Below, piece by piece: positions 51,867 to 62,287 of a DNA stretch of 64,000 nucleotides. The DNA lies in NCBI RefSeq assembly GCF_008704205.1, contig NZ_VXLC01000019.1, positions 86,851-150,850 on the forward strand, in the 5' to 3' direction. Source of the DNA: Nocardia colli. Lineage in GTDB: Bacteria > Actinomycetota > Actinomycetes > Mycobacteriales > Mycobacteriaceae. Each line of letters begins with the position of its first letter. The first letter of the stretch is position 1. Under the pieces are notes generated by a model. The model saw only the letters and a program-made list of their open reading frames with translations. It did no database searches and had not been told where the DNA came from. The position numbers and the translations under genes were made by a program.

Positions 51867-52385
51867 GTGGAGAGAACGCTGTGGGTAATCGGGCTGGCCG
51901 CGCTGTTCGTCGTGTGCCTCTGGCTGATGTACCGGGGCTGGCAGAACCGGGCCGCGCGCCAAGCGGCCGGCATCGGTGAACTGCCGGTGGTGCCCGCCGA
52001 CCTCGGCGCTCAGGTGCTCGAGCCGACCACCGGACTGTATCTCGGCAGCACCATGGCGCCCAGCTGGCAGGACCGGATCGCGGTGGGCGACTTGGGTTTC
52101 CGCGCTACGGCCGAACTCACGCGGTTCGAACGGGGAATCCTGCTCGAGCGCGACGGGGCGACGGTGATCTGGATCCCGCAGGAGTCCATCACCGCGGTGC
52201 GCACCGAGCGCGGGCATGCGGGCAAAGTAATGACAGAAGATGGTGTGCTGGTAGTTCGCTGGAAGCTGCCCACCGGGACCGAGATAGATACCGGTTTCCG
52301 GGGTGACGACAAGTCGGTGTACCCGGCTTGGACGCGGGGCCTCCAGGCGGACACCAGCACGACGACGGGAGACGACGAGGGATGA
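51867..52385 (+). CDS. PH-like domain membrane protein within the pyr operon (Rv1382-like)
   Basis: A 172-residue protein with one N-terminal membrane helix (about 4-22, TLWVIGLAALFVVCLWLMYR) and a soluble beta-rich domain, annotated in relatives as a PH-like (bacterial pleckstrin-homology) domain. A gene of this type sits between pyrC and carA across Mycobacteriales (Mycobacterium Rv1382), which suggests a link with pyrimidine or arginine supply, though none is known. GTG at 51867 has a strong AGGAGGT. It overlaps carA by 4 nt. Confidence 0.82.
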   Translation: MERTLWVIGLAALFVVCLWLMYRGWQNRAARQAAGIGELPVVPADLGAQVLEPTTGLYLGSTMAPSWQDRIAVGDLGFRATAELTRFERGILLERDGATVIWIPQESITAVRTERGHAGKVMTEDGVLVVRWKLPTGTEIDTGFRGDDKSVYPAWTRGLQADTSTTTGDDEG

Positions 52386-53496
52386 CGGGACAAGACGCAG
52401 CTCTGGTGCTGGAGGACGGCCGGGTATTCCGCGGCTCGGCCTACGGCGCCGTGGGCCAGACGCTCGGTGAGGCGGTGTTCTGCACCGCGATGACCGGGTA
52501 CCAGGAGACCCTCACCGACCCCAGCTACCACCGCCAGATCGTGGTCGCCGCGGCGCCGCAGATCGGCAACACCGGCTGGAACGACGAGGACGACGAGTCC
52601 GGCAAGATCTGGGTGGCCGGTTATGTGGTGCGCGATCCCGCGCGCCGCGCCTCCAACTGGCGCGCCACCGGCACGCTGCCCGAGGCGATGCAGCGCCAAG
52701 ACATCGTCGGCATCGCGGGCATCGACACCCGCGCGCTGGTGCGCCACCTGCGCACCCGCGGCTCGATGAAGGCGGGCATCTTCTCCGGCGCGGCCCTGGC
52801 CGGCACCGACGAGCTGCTCGGCCGGGTCACCGGCCAGCCGTCCATGCTCGGCGCCGACCTGGCCGACGAGGTGAGCACCGACTCGGTCTACACCATCGAG
52901 CCCACCGGCGACCCCCGCTTCACCGTGGTCGCGGTCGACCTCGGCATCAAGACCAACACCCCGCGCATGTTCGCCGAGCGCGGCATGCGGGTGCACGTGG
53001 TCCCGTCGAACACCTCGATCGACCAGATCCTGGCGCTGAACCCGAACGGGGTCTTCCTGTCCAACGGCCCCGGCGACCCGGCCACCCAGGACGGCGCGGT
53101 CGCGCTGACCCAGGGTGTGCTCGAGCGCGGGCTGCCGCTGTTCGGCATCTGCTTCGGCAACCAGATCCTCGGCCGCGCGCTCGGCCGTAAGACGTACAAG
53201 ATGAAGTTCGGTCACCGCGGCATCAACGTCCCGGTGATCGAGCACGGCACCGGCCGGATCGCGATCACCGCGCAGAACCACGGGTTCGCGCTGGAAGGCG
53301 AGCAGGGCGAGCAGTTCGACACCCCGTTCGGCAAGGCCGAGGTCAGCCACGTCTGCGCCAACGACGGCACGGTCGAGGGCGTGCGCCTGATCGACGGCCG
53401 CGCGTTCTCGGTGCAGTACCACCCGGAAGCCGCCGCCGGACCCCACGACGCTGCTTATCTCTTCGACCGTTTCGCCGGTCTCATGGAAGGAGCCTG

Positions 53497-53497
<1 letters not shown>
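52382..53497 (+). CDS. carA: Carbamoyl-phosphate synthase small (glutaminase) subunit
   Basis: A 371-residue glutamine amidotransferase subunit supplying ammonia to CarB. The N-terminal domain (LEDGRVFRGSAYGA, TGYQETLTDPSY) precedes the class I amidotransferase with the nucleophile in GICFGNQILGRA and the catalytic His-Glu in YHPEAAAG. The usual GICLGHQ loop is GICFGNQ here. The ATG at 52382 overlaps the preceding stop, and the carA stop overlaps the carB ATG by one base (TGATG). Confidence 0.96.
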
Positions 53498-56823
<3,326 letters not shown>

Positions 56824-56842
56824 GCCGGACGGAGGCGACGGG

Positions 56843-57667
56843 ATGAAGAGCTTCGGCGCTCGATTGCAGCACGCCATGGGGCATTTCGGCCCCGTGTGCG
56901 TGGGCATCGATCCGCATCCGGGCCTGCTGGAGTCGTGGGGCTTGACCGCCGACGCCGACGGCCTGGAGCAGTTCGCGGAGATCTGCGTCGAGGCGTTCGA
57001 CGGCCGCGTCGCGCTGGTGAAGCCGCAGGTCGCGTTCTTCGAGACCTACGGCTCGGCCGGAATCGCGGTGCTGGAGCGCACGATCGAGGTGCTGCGCGCC
57101 TCGGGCACCCTGGTGCTCGCCGACGCCAAGCGCGGCGATATCGGCTCCACCATGGACGCCTACGCGCACGCCTGGCTCGGCGACGGGCCGCTCGGCGCGG
57201 ACGCGGTGACGGTCTCGCCGTATCTCGGATTCGGTTCGCTGGCACCGGCTTTGGATCTGGCCGCGGCCAACCACCGGGGCGTGTTCGTGCTCGCGGCGAC
57301 CTCGAATCCCGAAGGGGCGCAACTGCAACGGGTGGTCACCGGGGACGGCCGCAGCATCGCGCAAACGATGGTCGACCAGGCCGCCGCGGGCAATGCGGGC
57401 GCGGAATTCGGCTCGGTCGGCGTGGTGATCGGCGCGACCCTGACCGAGGCGCCGGACCTGTCCGCGCTCAACGGGCCGATCCTGATGCCCGGCGTCGGCG
57501 CCCAGGGCGGCGGCCCGGAAAACGTCCGTGACCTGGTCCCGGAGTCGATGCTGGCGGCCGCGATACCGACCGCTTCGCGCGAGGTGCTCCGTGCCGGGCC
57601 GGAGGTTCCGGCGCTGCGCGACAGCCTGAGCGAACTCCAGGAGACGTTCGCGTTCCTGCAGAAATAA
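56843..57667 (+). CDS. pyrF: Orotidine 5'-phosphate decarboxylase (type 2)
   Basis: A 274-residue OMP decarboxylase of the long actinobacterial/myxobacterial type. The active site is VLADAKRGDIGSTMDAY (the DxKxxD array), with GIDPHPGLLESWGL at the N-terminus and MPGVGAQGG near the C-terminus. The ATG at 56843 has GGAGG 7 nt upstream; a GTG overlapping the carB end is the alternative. It is the last gene of the pyr operon, ending at a strong terminator. pyrD is not in the window. Confidence 0.95.
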   Translation: MKSFGARLQHAMGHFGPVCVGIDPHPGLLESWGLTADADGLEQFAEICVEAFDGRVALVKPQVAFFETYGSAGIAVLERTIEVLRASGTLVLADAKRGDIGSTMDAYAHAWLGDGPLGADAVTVSPYLGFGSLAPALDLAAANHRGVFVLAATSNPEGAQLQRVVTGDGRSIAQTMVDQAAAGNAGAEFGSVGVVIGATLTEAPDLSALNGPILMPGVGAQGGGPENVRDLVPESMLAAAIPTASREVLRAGPEVPALRDSLSELQETFAFLQK

Positions 57668-57707
57668 CGACCGAGACCGGCGCGAGCGCGCCGGTCTCGG
57701 GTCGTTT
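57666..57707 (+). terminator. Terminator of the pyr operon
   Basis: AACGACCGAGACCGGCGCG pairs with CGCGCCGGTCTCGGGTCGTT around a 3-nt loop, with one bulged base, followed by TTT. It starts on the last two bases of the pyrF stop codon. This is the strongest terminator in the window. Confidence 0.9.
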
Positions 57708-58057
57708 CCGGCCGCGTGTGCGGTCATGTGCACGCGTGCATGTGGCCCGTAGCGGGGCCTGGGTGCCCTGCTACGCCCGTTTCCCGGTCCGCAGGTGCAG
57801 CGGCATGGTCGACGGGCCCGGATCGGCGCAGAATCGCGATTTCATCAGTGCAGGTCGACAAACCCGGCGGTGCAGATCGACAATCGATCGGCCCCGGGTC
57901 GACCTGAATCGGTCGTTCGACCTGTTTGTGGTCCACGACACGCTGAAAGACAACGCGACACGCGGGAAATTCCGAGAAACTTCCTGGTCGGGCCGGGGTG
58001 GGTTTGCTGGCGGCACATGTCACGTCATAGCAACCCTCCCGCTAACCTGTGTCAATC
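57708..58057. other. Gene-free stretch upstream of the mihF leader
   Basis: No gene is supported. TAACCT at 58043-58048 is a possible -10 for the mihF transcript. A small hairpin-prone segment (GGTCGAC...GTCGACC, about 57845-57903) is present. In the Mycobacterium tuberculosis order, PE/PPE genes lie at this position; none is here. Confidence 0.45.
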
Positions 58058-58075
58058 ATGAAAACTCCCTGCTGA
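58058..58075 (+). CDS. Five-residue leader ORF (MKTPC)
   Basis: ATG AAA ACT CCC TGC TGA, 15 nt downstream of a possible -10 (58043-58048). The following small ORF's ribosome binding site (GAGGAGG) starts within its stop codon, so the two could be translationally coupled. Too short for independent support; it is recorded for its position. Confidence 0.3.
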   Translation: MKTPC

Positions 58076-58086
58076 GGAGGCATTTC

Positions 58087-58176
58087 GTGATTTCGGCGGT
58101 ACGATCTGCGCAGCGACAGAGGAGCAGTGCGGATCGCGCCGCTCTCGCGTCTACGGCATCCGGAATCATGCGCTGA
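58087..58176 (+). CDS. Possible 29-residue ORF in the mihF leader
   Basis: A GTG start with an excellent ribosome binding site (GAGGAGG, 6 nt upstream) opens a 29-codon frame (VISAVRSAQRQRSSADRAAL...), Arg/Ser/Ala-rich, ending at 58176. No homologue is recognised. It could be a regulatory upstream ORF. An old annotation of Mycobacterium mihF had a long N-terminus, but here a stop codon separates this frame from mihF. Confidence 0.4.
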   Translation: MISAVRSAQRQRSSADRAALASTASGIMR

Positions 58177-58279
58177 CCTGGGGGGTGGGTTCGCAATCTG
58201 CGGATGCCGTGGGTACGGTCGCTGAGACTGCCGGGTTACCGGCAGGAGTTGATGCAATGAACGATGAGACGGAGGAACC

Positions 58280-58600
58280 GTGGCCCTTCCCCAGCTGACT
58301 GACGAGCAGCGCGCCGCTGCTTTGGAGAAGGCGGCTGCCGCTCGCCGCGCTCGGGCGGAGCTCAAGGAGCGCCTGAAGCGAGGCGGCACCAACCTGAAGC
58401 AGGTCCTCACCGATGCCGAATCCGATGAGATTCTCGGCAAGATGAAGGTGTCGGCGCTGCTGGAGGCCCTGCCGAAGGTGGGCAAGGTCAAGGCAGCCGA
58501 AATCATGAGTGAACTGGAGATCGCCCCCACCCGGCGTCTGCGCGGACTCGGCGATCGGCAGCGCAAGGCGCTGCTCGCCCGGTTCGACTTCGACGCCTGA
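58280..58600 (+). CDS. mihF: Actinobacterial integration host factor (mIHF)
   Basis: A 106-residue DNA-binding protein unrelated to the alpha/beta IHF dimer of proteobacteria. The N-terminal helix is LTDEQRAAALEKAAAARRAR, and the helix-two-turn-helix DNA-binding part is VSALLEALPKVGKVKAAEIM followed by RRLRGLGDRQRKALL. It bends DNA and shapes the nucleoid, and is essential in mycobacteria. GTG at 58280 has GGAGG 5 nt upstream. A second well-placed AGGAG (58242-58247) drives a 13-codon frame from ATG 58257 (MNDETEEPWPFPS) that overlaps this start in another frame. Confidence 0.95.
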   Translation: MALPQLTDEQRAAALEKAAAARRARAELKERLKRGGTNLKQVLTDAESDEILGKMKVSALLEALPKVGKVKAAEIMSELEIAPTRRLRGLGDRQRKALLARFDFDA

Positions 58601-58608
58601 TAACGAGG

Positions 58609-59193
58609 GTGGTCGAACATACGCGGAAGGGTCGACTGGTAGTACTGGTCGGCCCCTCGGCCGTCGGAAAGTCGACCGTGGTCCGTTGTGTCCGCGAGCG
58701 ACTGCCGCACCTGATCTTCAGTGTGTCGGCGACGACCCGGGCGCCTAGGCCCGGAGAAGTCGACGGTCTCGACTATCGATTCGTGTCCAGGGAAGAGTTC
58801 GACGCCATGATCACGGCGGGCGAACTACTCGAGTGGGCTGATATACACGGTGGTTTGCAACGTTCGGGCACCCCGGCCGCACCGGTACGGGCCGCCCTCG
58901 CAGAGGGTCTGCCCGTACTGGTCGAGGTCGATCTAGAAGGCGCGCGGTCGGTACGCAAGGCCATTCCGGAAGCGATCCTCGCCTTCCTCGCCCCGCCCAG
59001 CTGGGACGAACTGGTCTCCAGGCTCACCTCGCGCGGCACCGAATCACCGGAAGTGATCGAGCGCAGGCTGGAAACCGCCAGGACCGAATTGGCGGCCTGT
59101 GACGAGTTCGACATCGTCATCGTGAACGACGAGGTGACTACTGCCTGTGAGCAGTTGGTATCGTTGTTCGTTAGCACAAATTCGAGTTCATAA
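58609..59193 (+). CDS. gmk: Guanylate kinase
   Basis: A 194-residue GMP kinase. The P-loop is VVLVGPSAVGKSTVV, and the GMP-binding part is SATTRAPRPGEVDGLDYRFVS with EWADIHGG. The C-terminal lid and helix ITSRGTES/ERRLETARTEL are typical (here LTSRGTESPEVIERRLETA). GTG at 58609 is 8 nt after the mihF stop. The mihF-gmk-rpoZ-coaBC-metK order is conserved in Mycobacteriales. Confidence 0.96.
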   Translation: MVEHTRKGRLVVLVGPSAVGKSTVVRCVRERLPHLIFSVSATTRAPRPGEVDGLDYRFVSREEFDAMITAGELLEWADIHGGLQRSGTPAAPVRAALAEGLPVLVEVDLEGARSVRKAIPEAILAFLAPPSWDELVSRLTSRGTESPEVIERRLETARTELAACDEFDIVIVNDEVTTACEQLVSLFVSTNSSS

Positions 59194-59218
59194 CCTTCCA
59201 CGCGCAGGAGCCCCCTCA

Positions 59219-59500
59219 GTGAGCAGTGCAGACAGCAAAGTCGTTCCCGCATACGACACCCCGATCGGCCTCACCAACCCCCCGATCGATGAGCTGCTGG
59301 AGCGCACCTCGTCCAAGTACGCCCTGGTCATCTACGCGGCCAAGCGGGCGCGTCAGATCAACGACTACTACAACCAGCTCGGCGACGGCATCCTCGAGTA
59401 CGTCGGCCCGCTGGTCGAGCCGGGCCTGCAGGAAAAGCCCCTCTCGGTCGCCATGCGCGAGATCCACTCCGACCTGCTCGAGCACGCCGAAGGCGAGTAG
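59219..59500 (+). CDS. rpoZ: RNA polymerase omega subunit
   Basis: A 93-residue omega subunit, which assists assembly of beta-prime. The conserved region is NPPIDELLERTSSKYALVIYAAKRARQIND, then LSVAMREIHSDLL. GTG at 59219 has GCAGGAG 8 nt upstream; longer in-frame sequence upstream overlaps gmk. It is 25 nt after gmk. An intercistronic element follows before coaBC. Confidence 0.95.
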   Translation: MSSADSKVVPAYDTPIGLTNPPIDELLERTSSKYALVIYAAKRARQINDYYNQLGDGILEYVGPLVEPGLQEKPLSVAMREIHSDLLEHAEGE

Positions 59501-59518
59501 TCGCCCGGGGCGCGTGCC

Positions 59519-59600
59519 GTGAGCGAGCGCAGCGAGAGAACCAAGAACACAGCCGCCGGTTGGCACAGTGGAGCCGAGCGTCAGCGAGGCGGAGCTGTGA
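59519..59600 (+). repeat. Intercistronic SERSER element, long copy (rpoZ-coaBC)
   Basis: An 82-nt copy closely matching the pyrR-pyrB copy: begins GTGAGCGAGCGCAGCGAG, contains AACACAGCCG, and ends GAGGCGGAGCTGTGA. Unlike the other two copies it starts 18 nt after the upstream stop and its terminal GTG is not the annotated start; coaBC begins 23 nt later. Confidence 0.85.
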
Positions 59601-59622
59601 CAACAACTAGGCCGGAGGCGTA

Positions 59623-60846
59623 GTGACCACACGGATCGTCGTCGGTGTCGGCGGAGGGATCGCCGCCTACAAGGCCTGCTCGCTGGTCCGGCGGTTCACC
59701 GAGACCGGACACCAGGTCAGGGTGATCCCCACCGAGTCGGCGCTGCAATTCGTCGGTAAGGCGACCTTCGAGGCATTGTCCGGGAACCCGGTGCACACCG
59801 ACGTGTTCACCGACGTGCCCGAGGTGCCGCATGTCCGGCTGGGCCAGGAGGCGGACCTCGTGGTCATCGCCCCGGCGACCGCCGACCTGATGGCGCGCGC
59901 GGCCCAGGGCCGCGCCGATGACCTGCTCACCGCCACCTTGCTGACGGCCCGATGTCCGATCCTGTTCGCGCCCGCGATGCACACCGAGATGTGGGAGCAT
60001 CCGGCGACCGTCGCCAATGTCGCGACGCTGCGCGCGCACGGTGCGATCGTGATGGAACCCGCGTCGGGCCGGCTCACCGGCACCGATACCGGTCCCGGCC
60101 GGTTGCCCGAGCCCGAGGAGATCTTCGGCCTCGCGACGCTGCTGCTCGAACGCGCCGACGCCATACCGCGTGACCTCGAAGGTCGCCGGGTGGTCATCAC
60201 CGCGGGCGGCACCAGGGAACCGCTGGATCCGGTGCGTTTCCTCGGCAACCGCAGCTCCGGCAAGCAGGGTTACGCCCTGGCCCGGGTCGCGGCCCAGCGC
60301 GGCGCGCACGTCACGCTCATCGCGGGCAACACGATCGAGATGGCCGCGCCCGCGGCCGTCGACCTGGTGCACATCACCACCGCCGAGCAGCTCAAGACCG
60401 CGGTCGACAAGCACGCCATCGGCGCGGACGCGGTGATCATGGCGGCGGCGGTGGCGGATTTCCGGCCCACCGACGTGGCCGCGGCCAAGATCAAGAAGGG
60501 CGCCGGCGAACCCGACGTCATCGCGCTGACCAAGACCACCGACATCCTGGCCGGTCTGGTGCAGCAGCGGCGCGACGGGCAGCTGGCCGGCACCGCGATC
60601 GTCGGCTTCGCCGCCGAGACCGGGGACGAGCACGGCGACGTGCTCACCTACGCGCGGGCCAAGCTGGCGCGCAAGGGCTGTGACCTGCTCGTGGTCAACG
60701 CGGTCGGCGAGGGCAAGGCGTTCGAGGTCGACACCAACAACGGCTGGCTGCTCGGTGCGGACGGTACCGAACAGTCGCTCGATCACGGGTCGAAGGCGTT
60801 GCTCGCCAGCCGGGTGCTCGACGCGCTCGGGCCGCTCTTGAGCTGA
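59623..60846 (+). CDS. coaBC: Bifunctional phosphopantothenoylcysteine decarboxylase/synthetase
   Basis: A 407-residue coenzyme A biosynthesis fusion. The CoaC half (FMN flavoprotein, about 1-185) has VGVGGGIAAYKACSLVRRF, the catalytic His in VPHVRLG, and PAMHTEMWEHP. The CoaB half starts at RRVVITAGGTREPLDPVRFL and has GNRSSGKQGYALAR and VVNAVGEG. GTG at 59623 has GGAGG upstream. Complete and normal in length. Confidence 0.96.
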   Translation: MTTRIVVGVGGGIAAYKACSLVRRFTETGHQVRVIPTESALQFVGKATFEALSGNPVHTDVFTDVPEVPHVRLGQEADLVVIAPATADLMARAAQGRADDLLTATLLTARCPILFAPAMHTEMWEHPATVANVATLRAHGAIVMEPASGRLTGTDTGPGRLPEPEEIFGLATLLLERADAIPRDLEGRRVVITAGGTREPLDPVRFLGNRSSGKQGYALARVAAQRGAHVTLIAGNTIEMAAPAAVDLVHITTAEQLKTAVDKHAIGADAVIMAAAVADFRPTDVAAAKIKKGAGEPDVIALTKTTDILAGLVQQRRDGQLAGTAIVGFAAETGDEHGDVLTYARAKLARKGCDLLVVNAVGEGKAFEVDTNNGWLLGADGTEQSLDHGSKALLASRVLDALGPLLS

Positions 60847-61060
60847 AATATATTGCGTGACTGGGATACTGACCCAGTAATCAACCATCGGTTCCGCGGT
60901 GCCCAGGGGGACTAATCGGACGAACTGTCTGAGATAGTGGTCTCTTGGCCCACGGGATGTCGGTGGTTTGCCATAGTCTGGAATGAAGGGTTGCGCGGTA
61001 ACGGTCTCGCGTTACTGTCGCAAACCGAGACGAATACCCGTTGAGGGAGAGGGAACAACT
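60847..61060. other. metK leader region
   Basis: A 214-nt gap. CTGGG-ATACTGA-CCCAG (60861-60877) is a short palindrome, and GTAACGGTCTCGCGTTAC (60999-61016) is a small hairpin ahead of the GAGGGAGAGGGAA ribosome site. I could not fit any known SAM riboswitch class to it. Confidence 0.45.
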
Positions 61061-62272
61061 GTGCGCACGTCCGGCAGCCGGCTATTCACCAGTGAGTCCG
61101 TGACCGAAGGTCACCCGGACAAGATCTGTGACGCCATCAGCGATTCCATCCTCGACGCGTTACTCACGGAAGACCCGCGCAGCCGCGTCGCCGTGGAAAC
61201 CCTCGTGACGACCGGTCAGGTCCACGTCGCGGGTGAGGTCACCACCAGTGCCTACGCCGACATTCCCAAGATCGTCCGGGAAAAGGTCCTGGAAATCGGA
61301 TACGACTCCTCGGCAAAGGGTTTCGACGGGAACTCCTGTGGCGTCAACATCGCGATCGGCGCGCAGTCGCCCGACATCGCGCAGGGCGTCGACACCTCGC
61401 ACGAGGCGCGCGTCGGCGGGTCCGACGACGAGATCGAGAAGCAGGGCGCAGGCGATCAGGGCCTGATGTTCGGCTACGCGACCACCGACACCCCCGAGCT
61501 CATGCCGCTGCCGATCGCGCTCGCGCACCGGCTCTCGCGCCGGCTCACCGAGGTGCGCAAGTCCGGCGTGCTGCCGTACCTGCGGCCCGACGGCAAGACC
61601 CAGGTCACCATCGAATACGAGGGTGACCGCCCGGTCCGGCTCGACACCGTGGTCATCTCCACCCAGCACGCCGCCGACATCGACCTGGACAACCTGCTCG
61701 CGCCGGACATCCGGGAAAAGGTCGTCGAGGCCGTCATCGCCGATCTCGAGCTGCCCTCGCTGGACACCTCGAACATCCGGCTGCTGGTCAACCCGACCGG
61801 CAAGTTCGTGCTCGGCGGCCCGATGGGTGACGCGGGCCTGACCGGACGCAAGATCATCGTCGACACCTACGGCGGCATGGCCCGCCACGGTGGCGGCGCG
61901 TTCTCCGGTAAGGATCCGTCGAAGGTGGACCGCTCGGCCGCGTACGCCATGCGCTGGGTCGCCAAGAACGTCGTCGCGGCCGGCCTGTCCGAGCGCGTCG
62001 AGGTCCAGGTGGCCTACGCGATCGGCAAGTCCGCACCGGTCGGCCTGTTCGTGGAGACCTTCGGCACCGAGAAGGTCGACCCGGCCCGCATCTCCGCCGC
62101 CATCTCCGAGGTCTTCGACCTGCGCCCCGGCGCGATCATCCGCGACCTCGACCTGCTGCGCCCGATCTACGCACCGACCGCCGCGTACGGCCACTTCGGC
62201 CGCACCGACGTCGACCTGCCTTGGGAGCACACGGATCGCGCGGACAAGTTGCGCGCCGCAGTCGGCCTGTAG
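61061..62272 (+). CDS. metK: S-adenosylmethionine synthetase
   Basis: A 403-residue methionine adenosyltransferase. Signatures: FTSESVTEGHPDKICDAISD at the N-terminus, GAGDQGLMFGYATTDTPELM, and GGGAFSGKDPSKVDRSAAYA. GTG at 61061 (VRTSGSRLFTSES) is well spaced from GAGGGAGAGGG; the longer frame to 60983 is leader sequence. The last gene of the conserved block before priA. Confidence 0.97.
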   Translation: MRTSGSRLFTSESVTEGHPDKICDAISDSILDALLTEDPRSRVAVETLVTTGQVHVAGEVTTSAYADIPKIVREKVLEIGYDSSAKGFDGNSCGVNIAIGAQSPDIAQGVDTSHEARVGGSDDEIEKQGAGDQGLMFGYATTDTPELMPLPIALAHRLSRRLTEVRKSGVLPYLRPDGKTQVTIEYEGDRPVRLDTVVISTQHAADIDLDNLLAPDIREKVVEAVIADLELPSLDTSNIRLLVNPTGKFVLGGPMGDAGLTGRKIIVDTYGGMARHGGGAFSGKDPSKVDRSAAYAMRWVAKNVVAAGLSERVEVQVAYAIGKSAPVGLFVETFGTEKVDPARISAAISEVFDLRPGAIIRDLDLLRPIYAPTAAYGHFGRTDVDLPWEHTDRADKLRAAVGL

Positions 62273-62287
62273 GCCCGACCACACCGA

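Noticed and set aside
60847..61060. SAM riboswitch upstream of metK
   Set aside because: I looked for SAM-I, SAM-II and SAM-IV core patterns and found no convincing P1 stem or conserved core; only small hairpins are present. A covariance-model scan would decide.
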